From Planctomycetota bacterium (GTDB lineage: Bacteria > Planctomycetota > Planctomycetia > Planctomycetales > Planctomycetaceae), in NCBI GenBank assembly GCA_018242525.1, contig JAFEBS010000027.1, positions 1 through 51,319 on the forward strand: DNA of 51,319 nucleotides, written 5' to 3'. The translations under genes and the position numbers were made by a program. Positions 25,248-34,667 of the stretch are shown here, one piece after another; the first letter of the stretch is position 1; every line of letters starts with the position of its first letter. The notes beneath the pieces are model-generated. The model did not search any database. It was not told the origin of the DNA and saw only the letters and a program-made list of their open reading frames with translations.

Positions 25248-28010
25248 CTACTTCCCGGCCTTGACCCGGCGATCCAGCGTCTTGTTCGTCTCATCCAGCG
25301 TATGCTTGATGTAGTCGTCTTGCGGATAGATCAGCGATTCCACGGCGACTTCCGCCGCCTTGGCGGCGTCGGCACCCGTGAAATAGCTCAGAGCCCAGAT
25401 CGCCTGCAGTCGTACAGCCCCGCTCTCATCGTTCACCTGCGTACTGAGCAGTTCCAGGGGCTTCGCGACGCGATCACGCCAATAGGTCAGGACGCGAGTC
25501 GCGGCCGCGCGGGCCTTGGGTTCCGGGGATCGCAACACCTTCTTCAGCAAATCTGCATCGACAACGTTGTGACTTTGATGCAGCCACAGGCCTTCAAGCA
25601 CAAACAACTCATAATTGGGATTCCCGGTGTCCAAGCCAGCCAGCCACGTTTTCGTGGCCGCGATGACCTCGGGGGATGGACGCCCCGACAGTTCCACGCG
25701 AGCCAGGTGGCGCGTGCGGTTGTCAGGATGCTTTAGAAGGTCAAGCAGCTTTTCGATTGGCTGTCCGGCGACCGGCACCGGCTTCAGCAGGTCCCGTCCT
25801 TCGTAGCGGACCCGGTATACCCGGCCATGGTTATGATCGCGGCTGGGGTCACGCAGGTTATGCTGCATGTGACCGATGATCGGGTTCTGCCAGTCCGTGA
25901 AATAGATCGCTCCATCCGGTCCGACTTCCACATCCCCCGGGCGGAAGTTGGGATCGGACGAAAAGACAATCGGATCGACTTCCACGGCGGCCAGGCTCGA
26001 GTCCTTGTCGCTGGGCTTGTACTGCAGGATCCCCTGGAAGCCGATGACATTGTTGACCAGGATGTTTCCCCGCATTTCTTCGGGGAAATGGCTGCTGCTG
26101 AGGACTTCCGTCCCCGAGCAGGGACGAGTCCGCTGCTGATAGACCTGCGGCGGACGTCCATGCTTGTGGGGGTAATCGAGATCCCCCGAGAACAGCAGTG
26201 CATGATATGGCTGCGATCCGGTTCCGTCCCAGACGATGTCACGTCCCCACGAATCGAAGATGTGCCCGTGAGGATTGGCGAACCCGAATGAAACATACAC
26301 ATCGATCTTCTGAGTCCGCGGTTCGTAGCGGAAGACACCGCCATTGGCGACGCGTCGGGGAGGTCCCCACGGCGTTTCGATCTGTGAGTGGTGGAATGTC
26401 CCTTCCTGCATGTAAACGGCTCCGCCCTGATCGAGGGTGAAGCTGTTGATCGTATGGTGAGTATCCGCAGTGTCAAAGCCGTGGACCAGTCGTTCCTTGA
26501 TGTCGTACTTGTCGTCGCCGTTGGTGTCCTTCAAGAACAGTAGATCGGGCCCCTGGGCCACCAACACGCCGCCGTTCCAGAACTCGAACCCGGTGGGATT
26601 GTGAATGTCCCCGGCGAAGTTCGTGCATTTGTCTGCCTTGCCGTCGCCGTTGGTGTCTTCCAGGATTAACAGCCGATCGTCCATCTTTTCAGTCGGCTTC
26701 CAGTGCGGGTAAGTCCGCCAGCAGGCAACCCACAGGCGCCCCCTGGTGTCAAACGCCATCTGCACTGGCTTCACCAGTTCGGGGAACATCGATTCATCGG
26801 CAAACAGTTCCACTTTCATGTTCTTGTGGACGGTCATCTTGGAAATGGCGTCTTCGCCCGACAGGAACAAATGCTTGCCCCCCGGCAACGGCCCTGGCTT
26901 GTTCGAGATGACCGGGATGAACTCGGGCAGATTCGTATCATCGGCAGTGGCCGTCTTCCCTTGAGCAACTGCCCAGACGACCTTGTCACGGTTCGCGGCC
27001 AGAGTGTCGAGCACATCCAGTTCCCTCTGGCCGACGGAGTAGTTCGACAATCCGTCGCCGTATCCACCGGGTCCTTCGGCGAACTTCAGAAACGCGCGGT
27101 CACCGTAGGTCGAGTATCCATCCGTGACGCGATAGCGGTTGTACCAGTAGAAGTTCTTGTCCAGGACAGACGCCCGGATCCGTTCCAGCGCCGCAGCGTC
27201 GCGCTTGATCATCGGGCCGTTGGGAAACAGCCCGCGTTCGGCAATGCTGGCGACCAGAGCTTCCCCATTCGCATTGAGATGAACGCTGTTGATCGTGTGC
27301 GGAGCCCCCTTGCCGAAGGCTTCCAGTGTTGGTGTCAACAGATCGACAAACTGGACTCCGTTTGCCTTGGCGACTTCTCCCATGGCCTGACTGTACGCCC
27401 GCAAACGGGCGTTGGAAGCATCCACGTCCGCCTTGGTTGGCAGATTCGGATTGTTCACGAATTCCTGGGCTGTGGGTGAGAACAGGACCAGTCGGGGAGC
27501 CGATTTGCCGTTGTAGTGCTGAGCCAGCGTATGCTTGATGAACTCGTCGACATTCTGGCGGAAGGCTGGCAGCCCCGCGTCCCCCTGCCAGGATTCGTTG
27601 TATCCGAAGAACGCGAAGACGACGTCGGCCTTCGTGTTCGTCAATTCAAACCGGTTCTCGCGAACCTTCCCCTGATCCCGCGGAGACAACTTGGCGGGTT
27701 GGGGACAGGGTGCCGAACCGGTCAGCCATTCGTCCTGGGAACCGAATGACATCGACCGCATCCGGTGATTCGGGTTCTTGTAGCCATCAATCTCATCTCC
27801 ACTGTACCCCATGTTGCGGAACACGAGTTCGTAGTCGGCAAAGCGGGAATGAATCCGCGTTTCCAGCCAGCCATCATGCTGCATCCGTTCGGCAAGAGTA
27901 TTGCCGATGATGCAGATGTGATCCCCCTTCTTCAGTTCCAAATCCTGTGCGGATGCGGCGGAGGCCGCGGCACATAGCAGGAAACCAACCAGCAGCCGAT
28001 ACATGTTCAT
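25248..28010 (-). CDS. Secreted GDSL/SGNH-like, beta-propeller dehydrogenase-type, HEAT protein
   Basis: A 920-residue exported protein of a type abundant in planctomycetes. After a signal peptide (about 1-22, SAASAQ) comes an SGNH/GDSL-like domain at about 25-330 (GDHICIIGNTLAERMQ, FFGYNESWQG). The nucleophile position reads GNT rather than GDS, so hydrolase activity is doubtful. Residues about 400-760 form a membrane-bound dehydrogenase-type beta-propeller (FDTRGRLWVACW, EDTNGDGKADKC, NPHGHIFDSWGRD, EVGPDGAIYFTDW), and HEAT-like helices follow (about 770-915). The usual C-terminal CxxCH haem domain is missing here and is encoded by the next gene. The ATG at 28010 is followed by another at 28004; both fit the signal peptide. 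The substrate is unknown; carbohydrate oxidation is a common guess. Confidence 0.88.
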   Translation of the reverse strand: MNMYRLLVGFLLCAAASAASAQDLELKKGDHICIIGNTLAERMQHDGWLETRIHSRFADYELVFRNMGYSGDEIDGYKNPNHRMRSMSFGSQDEWLTGSAPCPQPAKLSPRDQGKVRENRFELTNTKADVVFAFFGYNESWQGDAGLPAFRQNVDEFIKHTLAQHYNGKSAPRLVLFSPTAQEFVNNPNLPTKADVDASNARLRAYSQAMGEVAKANGVQFVDLLTPTLEAFGKGAPHTINSVHLNANGEALVASIAERGLFPNGPMIKRDAAALERIRASVLDKNFYWYNRYRVTDGYSTYGDRAFLKFAEGPGGYGDGLSNYSVGQRELDVLDTLAANRDKVVWAVAQGKTATADDTNLPEFIPVISNKPGPLPGGKHLFLSGEDAISKMTVHKNMKVELFADESMFPELVKPVQMAFDTRGRLWVACWRTYPHWKPTEKMDDRLLILEDTNGDGKADKCTNFAGDIHNPTGFEFWNGGVLVAQGPDLLFLKDTNGDDKYDIKERLVHGFDTADTHHTINSFTLDQGGAVYMQEGTFHHSQIETPWGPPRRVANGGVFRYEPRTQKIDVYVSFGFANPHGHIFDSWGRDIVWDGTGSQPYHALLFSGDLDYPHKHGRPPQVYQQRTRPCSGTEVLSSSHFPEEMRGNILVNNVIGFQGILQYKPSDKDSSLAAVEVDPIVFSSDPNFRPGDVEVGPDGAIYFTDWQNPIIGHMQHNLRDPSRDHNHGRVYRVRYEGRDLLKPVPVAGQPIEKLLDLLKHPDNRTRHLARVELSGRPSPEVIAATKTWLAGLDTGNPNYELFVLEGLWLHQSHNVVDADLLKKVLRSPEPKARAAATRVLTYWRDRVAKPLELLSTQVNDESGAVRLQAIWALSYFTGADAAKAAEVAVESLIYPQDDYIKHTLDETNKTLDRRVKAGK

Positions 28011-28379
28011 TCCAAGGTCCTTGACGATCAGGTTGTCAATCAGTCGATCTCGCAACTTCACCGCTGTGAACCCCCAAGTTTGCCATTCCCGCCATGAAAT
28101 GTCACCCGACTACGGGTTGCGAGTCCCCTTGCGATTCCGCAACCGCCACAAGTCGCTGTACGACAATAAGTAACACCAACAACCCAGGCAACACGAAGAG
28201 CATCGCGCGAGAGCCTGATTGAAGCTCGACCTGCGATGGCACACCAGCCTGCGGAGTGCCCTTGGGAACTGATGATTTGGCCTTCCGGAAACGACCGATT
28301 TGCCGATAAAACCGGACCCCGGCCGCAATTGCAAAATCACCACAACTTTGTCGGCCGCAGCGAATCGGGAGAATTACCC
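28011..28379. other. Divergent intergenic region before the acyltransferase gene
   Basis: About 370 bases between divergent genes. I see no coding sequence I trust. The plus frame runs back to 28236 but that extension lacks a start signal and looks non-coding. No clear promoter hexamers were found. Confidence 0.4.
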
Positions 28380-29567
28380 ATGCGGAATTTGGGACTTGAC
28401 CTGCTACGGTTCACCGCCCTCTTTCTCGTTCTCGGGCGGCATTTGCAATTACCCGAGGAAGCAAACCCGCTGCTGCGGACTTGGCAACGCGGAGGCTGGG
28501 TTGGCGTCGATCTGTTCTTCGTCCTGAGCGGGTTCCTGGTTTCCTCGCTGATGTTTCGTGAGCATCAGCGGACCGGCGCTGTTGATTTGAAGCGATTCCT
28601 GATCCGACGCGGGTTCAAAATCTACCCCGCCTTCTCGATCTTCCTGTGGTCCACGGTGTCGATCAACATCTTTGTTTTCAGAGTTCCTCCTTCGCGCAAA
28701 CAACTCATGGGCGAAATGCTGTTCCTGCAAAACTACCTCGGCAATATCTGGGGCTACACATGGAGCCTGGCAGTCGAGGAACATTTCTACCTTGGGATCG
28801 CCGCGCTTTTTGCGTTCTGGATGTGGCGGAACCCCAATCGTGGTTTTTCGGCAATTCCTTCAGTGTTTCTGATTCTCGGTATCGCGTGTTGTGCTTTCAG
28901 GATCATGAATCTTTATGTCTATTCAAATTACACTCATGACACGCATTTGTTCGGTACTCACCTGCGAATGGATTCCCTCTTCTTCGGAGTACTCGTTGCA
29001 TACCTTTGTGCTTTTCACAACCTGCAAAAGACGTTGGACCAGATTCCAGCGTGGGTCTTCGTCGGAGTGGGTGTCTTACTGCTATCTCCCGCATTCGTGT
29101 TCACGCTGGAAGAATACAGGTTCATTCCAACATTCGGCGTGATCCTATTCTATGTCGGTAGTGGTTCGCTGTTGCTGGCAGCATTGCGCCTGCCCGAGTC
29201 GAACTTCTGGCCATTAAGAGTACTGGGCCTGCTGGGGGCAGCCAGCTACTCAATCTACCTTTGGCACGGTCCCGCAGGCCGCTGGGGATGGGACGCATTG
29301 AGTCACGTGACAGGGATCCAGGGGTTTAGTGCGTATTGTGCAACCTATCTCGTCGGTTCATGCCTGTTTGGATATGCGATGAACCGCCTGGTCGAAGTCC
29401 CATCGTTGCGGACTCGTGATTTCCTGTTTCCGTCACTGGTCGGCGACAGTTCGAATCGTGGACAACCTTCGATTTTGGTGAGTTGCGAGTCCGTTGAAGA
29501 GACCTCCTGGAACGACGCGGACGATGCGCCGGAAATACTGCCATCAGGGCGGTCACACGCAGCCTGA
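28380..29567 (+). CDS. Acyltransferase 3 family membrane protein (OafA/YrhL type)
   Basis: A 395-residue polytopic membrane protein that probably transfers an acetyl or other acyl group to a cell-surface sugar. It opens with LDLLRFTALFLVLGRHL, which carries the conserved Arg10-x10-His21 pair thought to be catalytic. GVDLFFVLSGFLV follows, another hallmark, and AVEEHFYL lies in the mid-region. About ten hydrophobic segments are present up to about residue 340. The ATG at 28380 has GGGAG upstream and fits the family start. The last 50 residues are hydrophilic and unremarkable. No glycosyltransferase neighbours indicate the acceptor. Family certain, substrate unknown. Confidence 0.9.
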   Translation: MRNLGLDLLRFTALFLVLGRHLQLPEEANPLLRTWQRGGWVGVDLFFVLSGFLVSSLMFREHQRTGAVDLKRFLIRRGFKIYPAFSIFLWSTVSINIFVFRVPPSRKQLMGEMLFLQNYLGNIWGYTWSLAVEEHFYLGIAALFAFWMWRNPNRGFSAIPSVFLILGIACCAFRIMNLYVYSNYTHDTHLFGTHLRMDSLFFGVLVAYLCAFHNLQKTLDQIPAWVFVGVGVLLLSPAFVFTLEEYRFIPTFGVILFYVGSGSLLLAALRLPESNFWPLRVLGLLGAASYSIYLWHGPAGRWGWDALSHVTGIQGFSAYCATYLVGSCLFGYAMNRLVEVPSLRTRDFLFPSLVGDSSNRGQPSILVSCESVEETSWNDADDAPEILPSGRSHAA

Positions 29568-29814
29568 CAGCGGGTTCCAAGCATTGTTGGATTTCTGACG
29601 CAAACCCTTGCCCCGCACCTCGCTCGAGATGAAGTCGCATTCATCTGAGCAGTGTCCCCCGAAGCGTGACGCATCGGGTTCGTAAAGCAAGCGGCAAGGC
29701 CCGATGGCACTTACTTTGTGAGCCGCACGGCGCTAGCCGCGGGTTCTTCGGGTACGAGCGAGAATGCACCCGCGGCTAGCGCCTTGCGGCTCACAATGTC
29801 CGTGCCATTGGTCG
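29568..29814. other. Convergent intergenic region with a large inverted repeat
   Basis: About 250 bases separating the convergent acyltransferase and the unknown membrane-protein gene. It contains the 29-bp inverted repeat at 29716-29796. Frames crossing it lack family features. Confidence 0.5.
29716..29796. repeat. Long inverted repeat, 29-bp arms with one mismatch
   Basis: The left arm (29716-29744, beginning TTGTGAGCCGCACGGCGCTA) and the right arm (29768-29796) are reverse complements at 28 of 29 positions around a 23-base loop. The core GTGAGCCGCA-GGCGCTAGCCGCGGGT resembles an interspersed palindrome I associate with planctomycete genomes. Lying between two convergent genes, the cruciform or RNA hairpin could end transcription from both sides. 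Confidence 0.85.
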
Positions 29815-30960
29815 TCATGGATTCCCGGCAAACCACCACGCGATCGCTGAAATCACAAAAATAACGATGCAGAAGCGGATCGAACTGCCCAGCAATTCGC
29901 TCCGGCGATACCGTTCCAGGATCGCCAGCGTTCCCCATTTCGTCATCACCAGGCCGGACACCCCCGCCAGCGCGTAGGAGAACCAGCCTTCCAGCATCTC
30001 GCGCCGCAACAACGCCTGGATCAGCAGCCAGAGTTTGTCGCGAGCCCGAGCCTCGCTGGCAGGGAGCAGACGTCGCAGGTCCGCCAGTTGGTTTCGGGTC
30101 CACTCGCGGGGAACCGATCGCAGGTTTTCAAAATCGACACTACAGTTTCGATGGTCCTCTGTATGCGATACCGTCGGTTCAGGCAGGTCCAGAACATAGC
30201 CGCCTGGGGTTGGTACCGGGGTGACAAGTTCAATCGCTGCGACCAATCGTCCCAGATCGGGAGCCAGCGGCTCGTCGCTTCCTTCAGCCTGTCCCGTCAC
30301 CGAAATCGCGGTCCCGCGCCCCCAGTCGTAATGCGGCAATTGGATTCGACGAACCGTCTTTTCACGGTCATTCACCGAGCAGGCATCCAGGACTGTGATG
30401 AATGGAAAACCGGTCTGCGGGCTGTTTATTAACGACCTGTCATTCGGAGCAGCGTGGACGATCGCAAGTTCATAATCCCCGGTTGGTACCCAAACACAAA
30501 CGGGTGGTGGTCCCAGCAACCCGAACGGCAGATTCAATGGCCCTGCTTTGCGCAGGTAGACCCGCTCTTCGCGCACATAGATCGAACCCTGCGGATCTCG
30601 CTGTCGCAGGACCGGATCCTGATCACACAACAGGTCGCTCCAGCCATCCACAGTGGGAACTTCGCAGATGATCTGCAGTAACCCCGTTTCACCCGGCTTG
30701 TCCTTTTCCCGTTCGTCCTCGTACCGCCCCGGTCTCACCACGACCGCGGGGCTGATTTGCGTCGCGACGACAGATGACAGCCGAAAAACATTGAACCAGA
30801 TCAGTGCCGCCAGCGGCAGAAACGCCACTGCGGCCGCCATCAGGATCGCTTGAATCCCCCAGGCACGATATTGACGAACGACATCGATCAGAAAGAACGA
30901 TCTTGAACCGCGCCACGAACCGCCTGTGGAACTGGATCCTGGCTGAATGATATGTCCCAT
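29815..30960 (-). CDS. Membrane protein of unknown function
   Basis: A 381-residue protein that I do not assign to a family. A membrane segment near the N terminus (about 38-60, ILMAAAVAFLPLAALIWFNVF) is followed by a mostly soluble, probably periplasmic part (about 65-310). That part contains VRPGRYEDERE, VCVWVPTGDYELAIVH and HYDWGRGTAISVTG. Two further hydrophobic segments lie at the C terminus (about 325-343 and 358-377). The start at MGHIIQ (30960) has AAGGCGGG upstream; the frame extends to 31122 without support. A possible -10 element, TACAAT, lies on the minus strand at 31008-31013. It is divergent from the TPR gene. The extracytoplasmic topology is inferred from hydrophobicity only. 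Confidence 0.7.
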   Translation of the reverse strand: MGHIIQPGSSSTGGSWRGSRSFFLIDVVRQYRAWGIQAILMAAAVAFLPLAALIWFNVFRLSSVVATQISPAVVVRPGRYEDEREKDKPGETGLLQIICEVPTVDGWSDLLCDQDPVLRQRDPQGSIYVREERVYLRKAGPLNLPFGLLGPPPVCVWVPTGDYELAIVHAAPNDRSLINSPQTGFPFITVLDACSVNDREKTVRRIQLPHYDWGRGTAISVTGQAEGSDEPLAPDLGRLVAAIELVTPVPTPGGYVLDLPEPTVSHTEDHRNCSVDFENLRSVPREWTRNQLADLRRLLPASEARARDKLWLLIQALLRREMLEGWFSYALAGVSGLVMTKWGTLAILERYRRSELLGSSIRFCIVIFVISAIAWWFAGNP

Positions 30961-31232
30961 GACCCGCCTTGGTCTGAAGTATCGTACTACGATCACCGTG
31001 CAGTCCGATTGTAGCAAACTGCCTGCAAGATCACGAAAGACAGGCAGACAGACCGCGGAAACTCCGCTACACTCAACCGTGAAAAACAGGTGTCTGATCT
31101 TCTCCGGGTACGCGACTTTCACTGTGAATTCAGTGCCCTCCAGTGGGCAGACACCTTTGTCCCCGGACTGCCAGGACGAGTCAGATCGCGAGTGGTTCCG
31201 TCGCGCTTTCCACGTTCGATTAGTTGTGTCTC

Positions 31233-33785
31233 ATGTCGCATCCCCAACCAACGTTGCCGGCACGTCTGTTGATCGTCTGCTTGATGGTGGCAAGCGGTCT
31301 TGGGGCCGCTGCAGTTTGTCACGCGGTCGACGATTCGCTTTCAATTTACTTCGAACAGCTGCGGCAGCGTGGATTGTTTTCAATTGCAGAAAGTTATGCA
31401 CTCTCGCATTTGACCCCGGACATGCGCCGGTCGCGTCGCGTCGTGATCACCGTTGAATTGTCACGAACGCTGGCGACACATGCGGAATTCGCATCTGAGC
31501 ACCAGCAGCAGGATCTGTGGAAGCGAGCCCAGTCGATCGTCGACGACGAGCGCAATCGCGAGCCAACCGATCCATTCGCCATCGTGTTGTCCGCCCAATC
31601 TGCGATGGTCCCCGCCGAAGAAGCGAACTGGCTGCAGCTTGAATGCGAATTGCGGCCATTCGATGAACCACTGGCCGAGCGAATGCGGCAACGTGTGACG
31701 CTGGCGATTCAACTGCTGAGCCAGGTGGAGCAAAACCTGCTGGCCCCACACAGGAATGCTCCGTCGAAGCGGGACGCGGATGCTCCGACATCGCACGAAC
31801 TGCGGGTCTGGCTGCACCGCATCCGTCTGGCGCTGGCTCAATCACTTCGCAACCGGGCCGAGTTGAGCCCGGCGGATTCGCGTGAACGAACCGCGGACCT
31901 GATCGACGCCGAACTGACCGCCCGCAAACTGGTCAACGCCGCCGACGAACCGACACCGTTTCGCGCCAAGCTACTGCTGGCAGACTGTCTGCGACTGAAA
32001 GGGGATTTGAACCGGGCCGATGAAGCCCTGACTGTGCTGGAGAAGGGACTTCCAGACGATGTCGGCACCCTGTTGGAAGAAGTCGTTGCCGTCAAAGCAC
32101 GCGTGCTCCTGGACCGTCATCGTCCCGACAAGGCACTGGCGGCCATTGTGCAGGTTCGATCCGACCGACAGCGCCTGACTGGCTTACTCTGGTTTCTGCA
32201 GACTCGCGCGTTGCTGTCGATGCGCAATCTGGCGACGGCGAAAAAAGACCCGGATCTGGCCAGCAAGCTCCGTGAACAGGCGGAAGTGACATTACAGCGT
32301 TGCGACGATCAGGTTGGTGGATTCTGGGCTCGGCGCTGTCGGCAATTGTGGGAGGCCACGCAAACTTCAGAAAAATACGGCCCGGAACTGGACGCTCAGA
32401 TGCAGCAGGCCCGGACCGACTTCCTGGCCGGCCGAACGGAATCTGCACTGAAGAACTACGCTCGTGCCGAATTGACGGCTCGCGGTTCGGCCAAGCCTGA
32501 ACTGGCGCTGGAACTCGGATATACCCGGGCATCGATCCTGCTGCAACAAAAGCAATACGATGCAGGCGCCAAAGAATTCCTGCGGCTGGCCGAGGAATAC
32601 CCTCAAAGTGTCAGGACTGCTTCAGCTCACTTGAACGGGGCCTATTGCCTGGGACGACTCTACGATGAACAAAAAACTCCGGCGCGCCGTGAACAGTATA
32701 CAGCAACCCTGGACCGGCACCTCGAGCAGTTTCCTGCGGACCCCACTTCCGACGAAGCTCGGTTCCTGAAAGCCCAGTTTGAGGAGCAACGCCTGCAAGC
32801 CTCGGCAGCATTGCCCCTGTATTTAAAGATTTCGGCGACTCATCCCCGCTATCCAGATGCCCTCGCCGGTGCAGCGCGCTGTTATGAAGCCATCGCGATC
32901 CGCATGCGGGGGGAAAAACTCCCGTCGGCAGAATTTGAGCGGGGGGCAATCTCAGCCCTGCAGAATATTTTGCCAACCGGCGAGGCACCGTGGCCACCTG
33001 CAATCTGCGAAGTCGCACTGCATCTGGCTGCGCTTCAGTTGCTTTCCTCACCACCCCGATTTGACAAGGCCGAACTACTGCTGAGTCGTGTCGTGCAGAT
33101 GGCCGATCAGGCGACCAACGACGATGCTGAGCACGAACGCTGGACCCGCCTCAAGCAACGAGCCGGGTCCTTACGGGTCGTGGCTTTGGCTGGGAGCGGC
33201 AAGCCCGCGGAAGCGGAACGCCTGATCGATTCCCTGGCCAGCGCGGCACCCCGGGATCTGCTGGTCATCGTGGAACGCCTGGCTCCGTTTGTCGCCTCAG
33301 AATCCGGGCAAATGCGAATTCAATATGTCGCGCTCCAATTGCGGGCCGTCGAGCTACTGGCCCGTCACCGCAGCGCGCTGAGCGGTGAAGAGCAGGACCA
33401 ACTGGACCAGTCCGTGGCCCGAGTCTATCTGGCCAGTGGCCAACTCTCGAAGGCGGTGGAGATTTACGAGCGCCAGGCGACTGCCGCAGCACAGGACATC
33501 AATCGACAGCGTGAGATCGCGATCCTGCTGGCAGATCTGGAACCACGCGAATGCACCGTCCTGGCCCGCAAATGCTGGCACCGCGTGGAATCACTGACAA
33601 AACGGGGATCTCCCGAATGGCTGACCGCTCGACTGGGAGTGATCCAGACGGGAATTCAACTCGACGAATTGGCGGAGTCCAAAAAGCTGCTCATCCTGAC
33701 AAAGATCCTGTACCCCGAACTGGGCGGTGAGGACTTGAAAGCACGCTTTCAAGCAGCCGAGAAAAAGCTGAGCGTTCATCAGTGA
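31233..33785 (+). CDS. Secreted TPR-repeat protein
   Basis: An 850-residue protein with a signal peptide (about 1-32, LLIVCLMVASGLGAAAV). The rest is almost entirely helical with tetratricopeptide-like repeats, for example LLLADCLRLKGDLNRADEAL, LGYTRASILLQQKQYDAGAK and ARVYLASGQLSKAVEIYERQ. TPR arrays mediate protein-protein contacts; no enzymatic motif is visible. The ATG at 31233 is chosen over a GTG three codons upstream. The ribosome binding site is weak. A perfect 12-bp hairpin lies 15 bases after the stop. The binding partner is unknown. Confidence 0.8.
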   Translation: MSHPQPTLPARLLIVCLMVASGLGAAAVCHAVDDSLSIYFEQLRQRGLFSIAESYALSHLTPDMRRSRRVVITVELSRTLATHAEFASEHQQQDLWKRAQSIVDDERNREPTDPFAIVLSAQSAMVPAEEANWLQLECELRPFDEPLAERMRQRVTLAIQLLSQVEQNLLAPHRNAPSKRDADAPTSHELRVWLHRIRLALAQSLRNRAELSPADSRERTADLIDAELTARKLVNAADEPTPFRAKLLLADCLRLKGDLNRADEALTVLEKGLPDDVGTLLEEVVAVKARVLLDRHRPDKALAAIVQVRSDRQRLTGLLWFLQTRALLSMRNLATAKKDPDLASKLREQAEVTLQRCDDQVGGFWARRCRQLWEATQTSEKYGPELDAQMQQARTDFLAGRTESALKNYARAELTARGSAKPELALELGYTRASILLQQKQYDAGAKEFLRLAEEYPQSVRTASAHLNGAYCLGRLYDEQKTPARREQYTATLDRHLEQFPADPTSDEARFLKAQFEEQRLQASAALPLYLKISATHPRYPDALAGAARCYEAIAIRMRGEKLPSAEFERGAISALQNILPTGEAPWPPAICEVALHLAALQLLSSPPRFDKAELLLSRVVQMADQATNDDAEHERWTRLKQRAGSLRVVALAGSGKPAEAERLIDSLASAAPRDLLVIVERLAPFVASESGQMRIQYVALQLRAVELLARHRSALSGEEQDQLDQSVARVYLASGQLSKAVEIYERQATAAAQDINRQREIAILLADLEPRECTVLARKCWHRVESLTKRGSPEWLTARLGVIQTGIQLDELAESKKLLILTKILYPELGGEDLKARFQAAEKKLSVHQ

Positions 33786-33800
33786 CAGATTCAAAGAATG

Positions 33801-33828
33801 CCGGAAGCCCGCTGTCGCGGGCTTCCGG
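33801..33828. terminator. Bidirectional hairpin between convergent genes
   Basis: CCGGAAGCCCGC (33801-33812) and its exact complement (33817-33828) enclose the tetraloop TGTC. The 12-bp perfect stem lies between the TPR gene (ends 33785) and the convergent secreted-protein gene (ends 33851). No T-run flanks it, so it may terminate with help or protect the 3' ends. Confidence 0.75.
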
Positions 33829-33850
33829 GAGAGATTGGCCAGTTCGGGAA

Positions 33851-34570
33851 TCAATACGCGGCACTGCGGATATGACCGCTCGCCGCCGAGTTTTCAAACT
33901 GTCGAGGAGTTGGTGGGATCGAGGCCTTGGGTTCCCCGGTCGGCACTGGCGTTGGTGACAGGTTCTCCGGCGCGGACACGGGAGCCGTCTGCATTTGCAT
34001 CTGGCAGTTGTCGCAACCGTACCCGTAGCCGTACCCACCGCTGTGGAAGTTTGAGGCATACACCCGCGGAGCAGTAATGTGCCACTGAGCTGGCACGGGC
34101 CGTTGTGGCATCATGCTGGCGTTGGGCTGCCAGTAGGGGACATGCTGGTAACTGTAACCCAACTGCGTTGTATCGGTGGGTTGATAAACCACCGGCGCGG
34201 CCTGATAGCTGGCCCCGGGAGCGCCGTAATACTGATTGGGGAAGTATTGATTGTACTCCACTCCCCGGCGATGCAGCGGATACTTCGCCGGGGGCGAATA
34301 GCCATGATCCGGGGAATTCTTGCAATACCGTTCCTGAAACATGCCGTGGAAGCACTGGGGACCATTTCCCGTCTGGCAGTTGGGACATCCACCATAGCCC
34401 GAAGTTGCGTAGCCGTAGCCTTGATGACCATGAAACGATGCTGTCTGCACCGGTAGACGGCCACTACTGACTCGGGTCACGCCCGCTTCGTCCTGAGAAT
34501 ACACATAGCCCGTGCAGGAGAGTGCCGCCAGGCAGGCAGCGGCTATCCAGTTTGATTTCCTGAGCGTCAT
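33851..34570 (-). CDS. Small secreted Tyr/Gly/Pro-rich protein (cluster gene 4)
   Basis: A 239-residue exported protein. A signal peptide (about 1-25, AAACLAALSCTGYVYSQ) is followed by low-complexity sequence rich in Tyr, Gly, Pro, Gln and His. Recurrent short motifs include HGQGYGYATSGYGG-like stretches, CPNC, NQYFPNQYYGAPG and GGYGYGYGCDNC. Two CxxC pairs and a CxxxxxxxxxC pattern suggest metal binding or disulphide crosslinks. The protein ends in Ala-Ala-Tyr. The ATG has AAGGAAC upstream. It is the last gene of a four-gene minus-strand run encoding small secreted proteins with aromatic C termini. Composition suggests a surface or matrix protein, but I recognise no domain. Confidence 0.75.
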   Translation of the reverse strand: MTLRKSNWIAAACLAALSCTGYVYSQDEAGVTRVSSGRLPVQTASFHGHQGYGYATSGYGGCPNCQTGNGPQCFHGMFQERYCKNSPDHGYSPPAKYPLHRRGVEYNQYFPNQYYGAPGASYQAAPVVYQPTDTTQLGYSYQHVPYWQPNASMMPQRPVPAQWHITAPRVYASNFHSGGYGYGYGCDNCQMQMQTAPVSAPENLSPTPVPTGEPKASIPPTPRQFENSAASGHIRSAAY

Positions 34571-34667
34571 TCGCCTGTTCCTTCAAACCGCAAGCCGACT
34601 GCTTGCAGAGAAAAGCAGATCACATGGACTGCCAGATCGAGCGGAAAATCCGTCGCTCTGGCCAAGA

